Assembly: GCA_017416805.1 (NCBI GenBank)
Contig: JAFQBB010000011.1
Span: 1-64,000 of the forward strand
Direction: 5' to 3'
Origin: Bacteroidaceae bacterium
GTDB lineage: Bacteria; Bacteroidota; Bacteroidia; Bacteroidales; Bacteroidaceae
DNA length: 64,000 nt
The notes under the pieces were generated by a model. It was not told the DNA's origin. It ran no database searches and worked only from the letters and a program-made list of their open reading frames with translations. Shown piece by piece: positions 6,970-14,487 of this stretch; within the stretch, counting starts at the first letter, position 1, and each line of letters opens with the position of its first letter. A program made the position numbers and the translations under genes.

Positions 6970-9797
6970 CACTTAACATCTTTCCTTTTACTGTCAATCT
7001 CCGCAGTTCTTCGAAGAATAGTAGGAATGGCTCTGACAAGGTCCGTATCATAATTTACAGCCAATACATCTATACTTTTCAACTCTTCATACGGACATAA
7101 ATCCAAATGGGCCAAAAGTTCCTTTTTCTTGTACTTCTTTTTCAAGTTATCCAAAGAGTCAAGTTCTTCATTAGAAAGTTGCTGGCCATTTTTTATCTTT
7201 TCACGATATATATCAAACTCTTTCCACTCGTTTGTTTTCAATGCTCTATAGTTTAGCAATAACTTTTCCATGTTCCATCTGTTGTGTTCTACTTTTGACA
7301 AATGGAGTTCCTTTTCTTCTTTAAGGATTTCTTGTTCCATTACCGATGGATTGATGTCCAGGTTCAATCCGATAGAACGCAACTTGCATGGAATGGAGTT
7401 CGCAAAATAGATATTTGACCATTTCAAATCAATAGACAAACTGTTCCAACTCTTTTCTGTTGCACTAAATTCTGCATTAAATTGTGGATCATCGTAAAAA
7501 GCATTCACAAACTTCGGCGCAGTTTCATCCATCAACCTCTCATCGTAAGCCAAATCTGTCATACCAAACGGACGTATCTTATTGAATTTATTCTGCTCTA
7601 TCAACACTCCATTACTGTTCATTCCGGCTAAATCGTATACAATTTCTGGTAATTTGTGTTGGTATATCAATATCTGAAGTGCACGCTCCAACACAATGGG
7701 AGGAAGATAGATGCCTGTTGCTATGGATTGATAAGGCAACTGACGGCAAACTGCAACTGTCGTATATGCACTATTGTCTGTCACTGCTTTCTCCAAATAT
7801 TCTCTTATTTCCGGACTCTCTATATTACCTTGGATGAATTCCCATTGTATATCCAAGAAACTTTCTTTCACATAAGAATAGTCTTCATTGTCTTTTACTT
7901 GGTCAATCCAACCATCATGGTCCAAATCATACAATTTAGATTTGTCATATTGTTTGGAATCAATTTCGCGAATACGAGAAAGTTCAAATAAAAAAGGATA
8001 ACGGCCTTTCAGAAAATTCATCTCCCGAAATGCTTCAGAATCAATAAAAGTAATGGTTGTTCTCCATTTAGAATCACGCAAGAAATTTGGATAATGAGCA
8101 ATCTGCGCAGTTTCAAAAGCCATAGCAACACCCATAGGTGTCATACCTATAATAATCATGTGCACCCGTTTGTCATCACTGTAACTTATGCCACAATTGT
8201 CTATTGGCTTATATGTTATTCTGCGATCTCTTATATTATTAAAACGAACCTCGCGGGTCATCCGTTGACGTAACCAATGTAGAATCCGGCCTGACAAGTT
8301 ATAAACAAAAAAGTCTTCACGGGGAGATTTCAGTATCTGATAAGTTGGTTCTATAGATTCGTTCTTTACCAAGACCTTTTGAGCCCACATCTCATAAATG
8401 TTAAAGGGCGTAAAGATGATATTGTCCCTTATTTCTTGATTGACATCAGAGAACTTGAACATGGCATAAGTACTCTGATGTTCAAACATAACGTTGCATT
8501 TCAACTTCTTACCATGAGACACAACACTTATATAAGAGGCTATCAGATTCAAGCATTTCATATTCAAAGAATCATGATAATATTCTTCCGCACTCACATC
8601 TTCACTTTCTCCCAAGATATAGACTTCCGATGCCTTCTCAAGATGCAAATCTGCAATATCATCTTTTGAGGTTCGGTCCCCCTGATATATAATGGTCCTT
8701 TCTTCGTATTCTTTAGGCAAGAAGGACGTTAGTTCCGTACGTAATTTTTCAACATTCTGTTTGGTTTGAACCAATATATAAGGTGGATTTTTATAATAGA
8801 ATATTTGTTTGACAAGAGTGGTTATAAAATCTTCACCTCCTATGATGACCACATGATTCTTAACAGTTACAGAGTACCTCAATTCTCCTTTTGCCCAACG
8901 CTCGCGTCGTCTTTCAAACATACTTATCAACATTGTAATCAATAAACCTGTCATTATAATACACCCTAAAACGGAAATAACGAATGTAATAAAACGACCA
9001 CGTGAAGACATTGCCATGTGTTGATTGCCTGGGTCTATGAAATGATACAGTACAGTCCAAAACAAAGAGGGACTATCATGATTTATCCGTTCAGGGAAAC
9101 CGTCCTTTTTCACAATGAATTCCCAAGACGAACCTGTATCTTTGTAAGAAACAATATCATTTGTCAATATTTTACAAAAGCTAAAAGAATCCTGTTCCAT
9201 TACAGCTTGCCCCATTAGATCCAATTCTGTAAAATTGGTAGTACAAATATTCCTGTCAAGTATAATTTTTGAGAACAAAACAGAATCATTAACAGCATCC
9301 TTTGAAACCAAACTTACCGTATCGCCTTTTAATAAGGAATTCTTCGCATCCTCACTTAAAATGTTGTCTAAAGATATACGGAAAGTTCTTTTATCAGACT
9401 CAGTCTGCGAATCTGAATTTTGTTGTAATAAAGACACGGTGTAGAATCCCTGTTTGTCACGATATATAGCATCCTTATTTATACGTATTGTATCGTACAA
9501 AGAAGGATAAAGGTCTGAAGACCAAACCAGTTCTTTTGAATCTATCGTCTTTTCACAAAATGCATTCCCTACAATCCAAATAATCGCAGTAATAGCAAAA
9601 GGTGTTGCCAAGACGAAAGTCAAAATGCTTGATGCAAAATTCCGGACAATAATTCTATCACGCTTAACAGGCTTAAAAAAAGTATATAATACGACTACCC
9701 AATAATATACTAAGGCCAATGCACATGCTATCGATATTAAAATATCCAATGAAGTTAAATCCTTGGCGGAATTTCCTAAGAAAATAAATTCTGACAT
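6969..9797 (-). CDS. membrane protein with TrkA-N/RCK-like nucleotide-binding and RyR-like domains
   Basis: I place the start at 9797, giving 942 residues. The longer reading frame from 9944 would run through the terminator of the upstream RNA. Two membrane helices lie near 18-41 and 48-79, an extracytoplasmic segment of about 180 residues follows, and a third helix (~262-285, FITFVISVLGCIIMTGLLI) leads to a basic stop-transfer. A Rossmann-like region (~295-430, HVVIIGGEDFITTLVKQ) and a second one (~545-570, IIIGMTPMGVAMAFE) resemble tandem TrkA-N/RCK domains of ligand-gated ion channels. The C-terminus has an RyR-like signature (VEHNRWNMEKLLLNYR ... HLDLCPYEELKSID). No selectivity-filter motif is evident. 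It is first in the island operon. A sensor or channel-like effector is the likely role, by inference. Confidence 0.78.
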   Translation of the reverse strand: MSEFIFLGNSAKDLTSLDILISIACALALVYYWVVVLYTFFKPVKRDRIIVRNFASSILTFVLATPFAITAIIWIVGNAFCEKTIDSKELVWSSDLYPSLYDTIRINKDAIYRDKQGFYTVSLLQQNSDSQTESDKRTFRISLDNILSEDAKNSLLKGDTVSLVSKDAVNDSVLFSKIILDRNICTTNFTELDLMGQAVMEQDSFSFCKILTNDIVSYKDTGSSWEFIVKKDGFPERINHDSPSLFWTVLYHFIDPGNQHMAMSSRGRFITFVISVLGCIIMTGLLITMLISMFERRRERWAKGELRYSVTVKNHVVIIGGEDFITTLVKQIFYYKNPPYILVQTKQNVEKLRTELTSFLPKEYEERTIIYQGDRTSKDDIADLHLEKASEVYILGESEDVSAEEYYHDSLNMKCLNLIASYISVVSHGKKLKCNVMFEHQSTYAMFKFSDVNQEIRDNIIFTPFNIYEMWAQKVLVKNESIEPTYQILKSPREDFFVYNLSGRILHWLRQRMTREVRFNNIRDRRITYKPIDNCGISYSDDKRVHMIIIGMTPMGVAMAFETAQIAHYPNFLRDSKWRTTITFIDSEAFREMNFLKGRYPFLFELSRIREIDSKQYDKSKLYDLDHDGWIDQVKDNEDYSYVKESFLDIQWEFIQGNIESPEIREYLEKAVTDNSAYTTVAVCRQLPYQSIATGIYLPPIVLERALQILIYQHKLPEIVYDLAGMNSNGVLIEQNKFNKIRPFGMTDLAYDERLMDETAPKFVNAFYDDPQFNAEFSATEKSWNSLSIDLKWSNIYFANSIPCKLRSIGLNLDINPSVMEQEILKEEKELHLSKVEHNRWNMEKLLLNYRALKTNEWKEFDIYREKIKNGQQLSNEELDSLDNLKKKYKKKELLAHLDLCPYEELKSIDVLAVNYDTDLVRAIPTILRRTAEIDSKRKDVK

Positions 9798-9864
9798 AAT
9801 CTGTTTCACACATTCAGCAGACTCCCCAAACTGTGAAATGGTATTCTCTTTAAGGCATATATAC

Positions 9865-9901
9865 AAAAAAAGCGGGGAGCCTGTACCCTTGCCCGTCCCG
9901 C
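9865..9901 (-). terminator. intrinsic terminator of the structured RNA
   Basis: On the minus strand AGCGGG pairs with CCCGCT around a ~20-nt loop and is followed by a run of seven T. It lies 68 bp upstream of the chosen start of the RyR/TrkA-N gene and argues against the longer N-terminus. Confidence 0.8.
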
Positions 9902-10178
9902 TCATCAGAGGCTCTCGCATTGCCCACAACACCTGAACGAGCAATGCCGAAGCCCCACGCAGTATATATTCCTCACGTACCTATACGACACAATGCGCGT
10001 ATAGATACAATGAGGGCTATAAACATACCCGAGGTCATTCACCATTGCAATGTCCGTGGCGCTGTTTTGAATTTGCGAGATTCTGATGAGCCAAGAACAA
10101 AGCGCTAAGTAAACGCCTTTTCTACATATGTCTGTCCCTTACCCGACCACCCTTCCTCGAAGAGCTTCGGCATGAAGA
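9866..10178 (-). ncRNA. structured non-coding RNA, possibly the Bacteroidales 6S-like (Bacteroidales-1) RNA
   Basis: A TATCTTTG box lies at 10184-10191 and a strong hairpin with seven U at 9865-9901, defining a transcript of about 310 nt. Read on the minus strand it has several local hairpins, for example CGGC/GCCG near its 5' end, CTATACG/CGTATAG and CATTGC/GCAATG. There is no convincing open frame. Length, promoter type and terminator fit the housekeeping RNA described in Bacteroidales as Bacteroidales-1, which I recall being linked to 6S RNA, but I cannot verify the family here. It lacks the conserved RNase P and tmRNA signatures. As an alternative it could be an attenuated leader of the island operon, because no separate promoter is evident between its terminator and 9797. 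Confidence 0.55.
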
Positions 10179-10183
10179 CGCCG

Positions 10184-10191
10184 CAAAGATA
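10184..10191 (-). promoter_or_regulatory. -7 box TATCTTTG for the structured RNA
   Basis: Exact match to the Bacteroidetes -7 consensus TAnnTTTG on the minus strand, a few bases before the first hairpin of the RNA. I see no good -33 TTG at the usual distance. Confidence 0.6.
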
Positions 10192-10371
10192 AAGATTAAT
10201 TATGAATTGTAGATTATGAATTGCGAAGAATTTTGTAAGATGTGTTGAAGAACACAATTCATGTACAATTGCCAATTGCAAGAAGATAATCCATTCTTTC
10301 CAAACAAGAGTCTGGAATCCTGCTTGTTCATCAAACTAATGAAAGTGGAAAGACTTTCCAATAGGGATAAA

Positions 10372-10412
10372 TAAAAAGCCCGCCTCCCTAACCGAAGTTA
10401 AAAGAAGCGGGC
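10372..10412 (-). terminator. intrinsic terminator downstream of tRNA-Gln
   Basis: GCCCGC and GCGGGC pair around a loop containing AACTTCGGTT, followed on the minus strand by TTTTTAT. It sits 26 bp after the tRNA 3' end and ends its transcript. Confidence 0.85.
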
Positions 10413-10438
10413 ACTCACCCCTATTTGTCTTATTTGTG

Positions 10439-10509
10439 TTGGGGTATATGGACTCGAACCATAAATGACAGGACCAGAATCTGTAGTGTTACCATTACAC
10501 CATACCCCA
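10439..10509 (-). tRNA. tRNA-Gln (anticodon CTG)
   Basis: The minus strand folds as a cloverleaf: acceptor TGGGGTA with TACCCCA, D-arm GTGT/ACAC, T-arm with GGTTCGAGTCC. The anticodon loop is TTCTGGT, giving CTG, which reads CAG (glutamine). The lowest pair of the anticodon stem looks mismatched (A with C). The 3' CCA is not encoded. Confidence 0.88.
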
Positions 10510-10527
10510 ATTTTGGCTTTTGCGCTG

Positions 10528-10559
10528 CAAAGGTAAGTCTTTTTATTTTTTCGACAAAA
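10528..10559 (-). promoter_or_regulatory. promoter of tRNA-Gln
   Basis: On the minus strand TTTTG (10555-10559), a 19-nt spacer and TACCTTTG (10528-10535) give a full match to the Bacteroidetes promoter. It lies about 20 bp upstream of the tRNA 5' end. Confidence 0.85.
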
Positions 10560-10705
10560 CTTTTTGGACAGAATTTGTTCTTTAAGGGCAAAAATATAAG
10601 GGTAGGACTTGGGGTGGTCGTCTGATGTTGGCTGTTTTGTGCTGACATTCATGAAGAAATGGGCCCTTCTGCAATTTAGTTGAGACAGTGTGCCATAATT
10701 AACTT

Positions 10706-10782
10706 TTTAGACGCGGATGACGCGGTCCTTTCTTGATTATTATGCCCGATAGGTTATAAATTATCTGCGTCATCCGCGTCTA
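10706..10782. repeat. 18-bp perfect inverted repeat
   Basis: TTTAGACGCGGATGACGC at 10706-10723 is repeated in inverted orientation at 10765-10782, around a 41-bp AT-rich spacer. No gene overlaps it and there is no T-run directly after either arm, so it is not a standard terminator. It lies in the 757-bp gene-free stretch between tRNA-Gln and the fimbrial operon. Confidence 0.9.
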
Positions 10783-10900
10783 AAGAATGAAAAGAAGGCA
10801 TTTTGACACACCTCCACAAACTCATAGCAAACATTTATCGGGCAACCGCAAGGGATTGCCCCTACAGGAAATGCCTTCATGGCTGAAATGTTCCATAAAA

Positions 10901-11168
10901 TATGGTGGGAGTTTTACCGGAAACCAATATAAACTTATGTATAATGACCTGTGAATTAGTGTTGTAAATTATCTGAAATTATGTTTCTTCTATATTTCCA
11001 ACCATGAAATGTATATTTCGTGGCTGGAAATATATATTTCGTGGTTGGAAATATTTATTTTGTGCTTTGAAATATAGAAGGTATTGAGCTGGAAATGATT
11101 TGTAACTGAATAGTCCGACTCAATAAATTTAATATTAGTGTGTCTGATAAACATTATAGCAGTTTACG
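10901..11168. repeat. dispersed structured repeat, copy 1
   Basis: About 268 bp nearly the same in sequence and orientation as 57613-57880. It contains CTTCTATATTTC (10988-10999) and its exact inverse GAAATATAGAAG (11069-11080) around short reiterations of a GTGG.TGGAAAT-type motif. A second stem is formed by TATTGAG and CTCAATA. Its ends (CCGGAAACCAATAT on the left) are a degenerate form of the terminal inverted repeat seen in copy 2. It has no coding capacity, so it behaves like a MITE- or REP-type element. Confidence 0.85.
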
Positions 11169-11266
11169 TAACTGTTCAGCGTCTCTGCGTTTTTTACCAT
11201 AAAGTTCTTTCGCTGAATAGTTATCAGTTTACCGGCACCCAATAATAAAAGAAGGATGGTGGTTTC

Positions 11267-14200
11267 TCACTCTTCGTTGGGATTCCAGTCGCGGACGGAC
11301 CGGATACCGTTGACACCTGTCTGTCCGATGGTGGCATTGTTGTGGATAAACTGCCAGCTGGGGCTTTGTCCATCCTTTCCGTTACCCAACAGACCGTTGG
11401 AATAATAGGTGCTGACCATGGTGTATCCGTTCCACCAGTTGGTATTCTTACAATAGAGATACATCAAGGCTGCTTCGCGTACATTGGGCACACGGTATCC
11501 TTCGGCACAGGGGGAGTTTCCGGCTTCGAGTGCGGCCTTCAGGTCGAGGTAGCCCTGATAGTTGTTGGTTGAGCCATAAGAGGTGAGAGGGCCTGTCTCA
11601 AAGCCATAGAAGGTGCGGCTTATCTCGGAGTGTTCGTCGCTGGGTTCCAACTCACGGGTGGTGTAGAAACGGATGGACTTGTCATTGATATTGGTCAGGT
11701 CAAAGCGATAGACGGTATTCTGGTTTACCGTCCCCTCTGTCAGTTGGCTGAACTTGATAAGCGATTCGGGGGTGTTTGTCAGGATGCCGCTTTGGGCTTC
11801 TGCTTCCGAGTTGTAGTCCATACCCAGATTGCGTACGCAACGGATGGAGTAGGGGCCTTGCTTGCTGTAACCGATGTCATCGCGATAGGCACTGGTCGAG
11901 ATTCCCTCCTCGGCCCAAAGTATCAGCGGATAATTGTTGCCGCTTTTTGTACTGGCAATGACGTGGTTGCGCCAAGGATCGGCCCCGGCATAGCCGCTTG
12001 TGGCTTGCGAACCTCGTGATGAGGTGTACAGACGGGCATCTCCGTTCAGTCCCTGCTCGCCCATGTATAGGCCGTAAAGTTGGTCAATGGAGGCAATGTA
12101 CCATCTTAGTTCATTGGCATCAATAACTCCATTCCCATTGTTGTCGCGATTGCGCATCAATGGTGCATAGCGCAATACGGCATAATTGTCTTTCAGAAAA
12201 TAAGTTTTCTTGTTTGCCGCAGCGGGATAATCATTCTCACGCTTGTAGTCAAGATAGGTGTCCCATCTTACGCCTCCGGTATAGCTCCCGCCGTTGACCA
12301 TTCCCCACAAGCATGCGGTATTGTATAGTCCGTTGGTCTGCGAGTCGTTTCCCATGTTGGTTTGTGTGCCCGGACCTGTTGCGTTGCTCTCGCCGGTGGT
12401 GTAGAACCACATACTGCTGCTCTCCACTTCGTCCACCGTTTCGCATCCCCATGCCGTGGTCAGTGCCTCTTTGTTGATGTTGTAGGGTGTCTGTATGGAG
12501 CGTTGTACAATCGAGATGACGCTGCCGGTGGTGGTGCTTGCCCCGTCAAGGCTTACTTTGCTGTCGCTGAGGATATGCATCAGCCGGTTAGGCTGATTGA
12601 CAAACTCCTTCCAGAGTCCTTCACGTTTTTCTCCTGTGATGGGGTCCTGTTCGTAGTAGAACTCATTGACAAATGCTGTCACGTAAATGCGGTAGCGGTT
12701 TCGTTCTTCTACGGGATAAGTGTTGTCCACTTCAGGTTTGAAGGCACTGGTTGCAGGATTTATGATCAGTTTCCTTTTCTCTTCTTTGACGAATCGGGTA
12801 AACTCCAAAACGTCCATAAGGCGGCTGTCGTCATCGCCCGGATACCATTGGTTCGCTTTGCTGTAGCTGCCGTTGGCTTCCACTTCGTTAACCATGAACT
12901 GTACCCACCTGTAGTCCATGCCGGTAGGTATCTCCACTCCGCCAACCTTTTCGGGAGTACCTTCGCGTCCGAAGGGGGTCTTTACGTACCAGGTAAGGGC
13001 TTCCGAACTGACCATTTCCGAGTCGAAGGGGAAGACCCGTTGGCCATAGTGGGCATCGAAGGTATAGACAGCCTCGCGGGCCATATATACCGAACCGGTA
13101 GCTCCCGGCTCGTGTTCCTGCACGTCGGCAGCCGTGCCGTTTGAGGTGTTTACCTCCAACTCAATCTTGTTTACCCCTTTGATGGTGATGGTATAGGTGT
13201 AGTGGGTATTCCGTTCAATGTCATAGTTGTCTTTTGACTGATTGATGTCGCCCAAATGGATGTAGTAAGTGACATTGGCCTCGAGGTGTTGTTGCTGCTG
13301 GCCGGTGACATCCACATCCATTTTTACAGTGCCTTTAATTTCGACATAGGTCCCTTCCTCAGGGGCATAGGCCCATTGGTCGCCGGTAGTGAGATATTTG
13401 CCGTCAGCTCCCTTTGTACGCATGTCGCGCATGTGATAGTTCCCACTGACGGTCTGTTTCATTGGTTCGCGGTTTTCCAGCATGTAGAAGGAGAATCCGT
13501 TCATCTCGGACGTGGCAGTTTGTGTGTTGCCCTGCTGGTCGGTATAGGTGAAGGTTTTCTCTTCTGCAGTCTCAAAACCGACAGCTTCGGAGTGGAAGTA
13601 TCCTGCCTGGTCGTAGTCATAGTTTGTGGGATAGTCTGTGCGGTTGCGTTCCAGTACGTATGCGGCCTTGGGCAGGTTTACTACACGCCATGATTCGGGG
13701 ATGAATCCTTGTAACTTCTGTAAGGTGGTCACTTCGCCTGTTGTCGTTGACAATTCGTTGCCTGTTGCCACCCGTACATAGACCTGTACCTTGGCATCCA
13801 TGCGGATAAGGGTGGCTGTAACGGATGTCCCATCTTTTACCATCTCACCACTTTCCAGAATGTTCACCCCATCGACAGAGGCCGTCATAGGGAAGAAACC
13901 GTTCCGGCTGGTTATCTCTTGTCTTAAGGTGGCATCCAGAGCCCGGAGTTCATCCAAGGAACGTACGGTGTTGAGCTTCTCGGGTGAAATGTTTACCATG
14001 TCGGCATCAATGTTGGCTATCAGATAGAGGCTGCCATTGGTCAGTGTGGGAGCTTTAATGCGCACGGTTCCCGAGGTCTGCTTCCCTCCAACTTCTGTCA
14101 TGTTGGCCACCGTCCAGCAGTTGGCATCTTCCAGCTGTGCCACACTCTCGTGCTTGTTGCTGTTGTCAAAGTAGTGGGAATAGATGCGTTCGCCGTTGGC

Positions 14201-14437
14201 AGAAAAGATATAGACAAAAAGATTCTGCACACGTGATTCGGGTACTTCGTTCAGTGTGGCACGGGTGGTCACTTCCACTTGATTGAAATCGGAATGTCCG
14301 AAGTTCAGGTCAACGGTCACTTCCGTAGAACCTACACTGCCTGTGGGTATCATGACATCATCGGTGCAGCCCGTGGTAATGCCAATCAGGAGTGTAACCC
14401 AAACTGCATATATATATAATAAGGTATATTTTTTCAT
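11267..14437 (-). CDS. large fimbrial lipoprotein, DUF4906-like
   Basis: 1056 residues with a lipoprotein signal peptide (LLIGITTGC). The N-terminal part (~35-430) resembles the fimbrillin/Mfa2-type transthyretin-like fold: a run of TRATLNEVPESRVQNLFVYIF, then YIHLGD and HYTYTITIKGV near 395-425, the usual end of such a domain. The C-terminal two-thirds carries features I associate with DUF4906 proteins of Bacteroides fimbrial loci, including an EF-hand-like DNNGNGVIDANELRWY (~780) and the GYRVPNVREAALMY region (~1000). It is last in the six-gene fimbrial operon, 50 bp after the preceding gene. Surface-exposed tip or accessory subunit is the likely role. The family name is from memory and needs a profile search. 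Confidence 0.8.
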   Translation of the reverse strand: MKKYTLLYIYAVWVTLLIGITTGCTDDVMIPTGSVGSTEVTVDLNFGHSDFNQVEVTTRATLNEVPESRVQNLFVYIFSANGERIYSHYFDNSNKHESVAQLEDANCWTVANMTEVGGKQTSGTVRIKAPTLTNGSLYLIANIDADMVNISPEKLNTVRSLDELRALDATLRQEITSRNGFFPMTASVDGVNILESGEMVKDGTSVTATLIRMDAKVQVYVRVATGNELSTTTGEVTTLQKLQGFIPESWRVVNLPKAAYVLERNRTDYPTNYDYDQAGYFHSEAVGFETAEEKTFTYTDQQGNTQTATSEMNGFSFYMLENREPMKQTVSGNYHMRDMRTKGADGKYLTTGDQWAYAPEEGTYVEIKGTVKMDVDVTGQQQQHLEANVTYYIHLGDINQSKDNYDIERNTHYTYTITIKGVNKIELEVNTSNGTAADVQEHEPGATGSVYMAREAVYTFDAHYGQRVFPFDSEMVSSEALTWYVKTPFGREGTPEKVGGVEIPTGMDYRWVQFMVNEVEANGSYSKANQWYPGDDDSRLMDVLEFTRFVKEEKRKLIINPATSAFKPEVDNTYPVEERNRYRIYVTAFVNEFYYEQDPITGEKREGLWKEFVNQPNRLMHILSDSKVSLDGASTTTGSVISIVQRSIQTPYNINKEALTTAWGCETVDEVESSSMWFYTTGESNATGPGTQTNMGNDSQTNGLYNTACLWGMVNGGSYTGGVRWDTYLDYKRENDYPAAANKKTYFLKDNYAVLRYAPLMRNRDNNGNGVIDANELRWYIASIDQLYGLYMGEQGLNGDARLYTSSRGSQATSGYAGADPWRNHVIASTKSGNNYPLILWAEEGISTSAYRDDIGYSKQGPYSIRCVRNLGMDYNSEAEAQSGILTNTPESLIKFSQLTEGTVNQNTVYRFDLTNINDKSIRFYTTRELEPSDEHSEISRTFYGFETGPLTSYGSTNNYQGYLDLKAALEAGNSPCAEGYRVPNVREAALMYLYCKNTNWWNGYTMVSTYYSNGLLGNGKDGQSPSWQFIHNNATIGQTGVNGIRSVRDWNPNEE

Positions 14438-14487
14438 AAGGTGTAAGGTTTATAGCTTAGGGTTTAGAGGGGTGATGGCATCTATTC

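Noticed and set aside
9798-9944. 49-residue N-terminal extension of the RyR/TrkA-N gene
   Set aside because: It passes through the T-run hairpin and structured RNA; the ATG at 9797 directly precedes the first membrane segment.
9920-10108. Small plus-strand protein of 62 residues
   Set aside because: Entirely antisense to the structured RNA and without any recognisable motif.
9866-10178. RNase P RNA
   Set aside because: The conserved GAGGAAAGUCC-type and ACAGAA core motifs are missing.
10398-10652. Minus-strand open frames across tRNA-Gln
   Set aside because: They are translations of the tRNA and its promoter.
12362-13144. 260-residue plus-strand frame inside the large fimbrial lipoprotein
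   Set aside because: Shadow of the well-supported minus-strand gene; no signal or domain.
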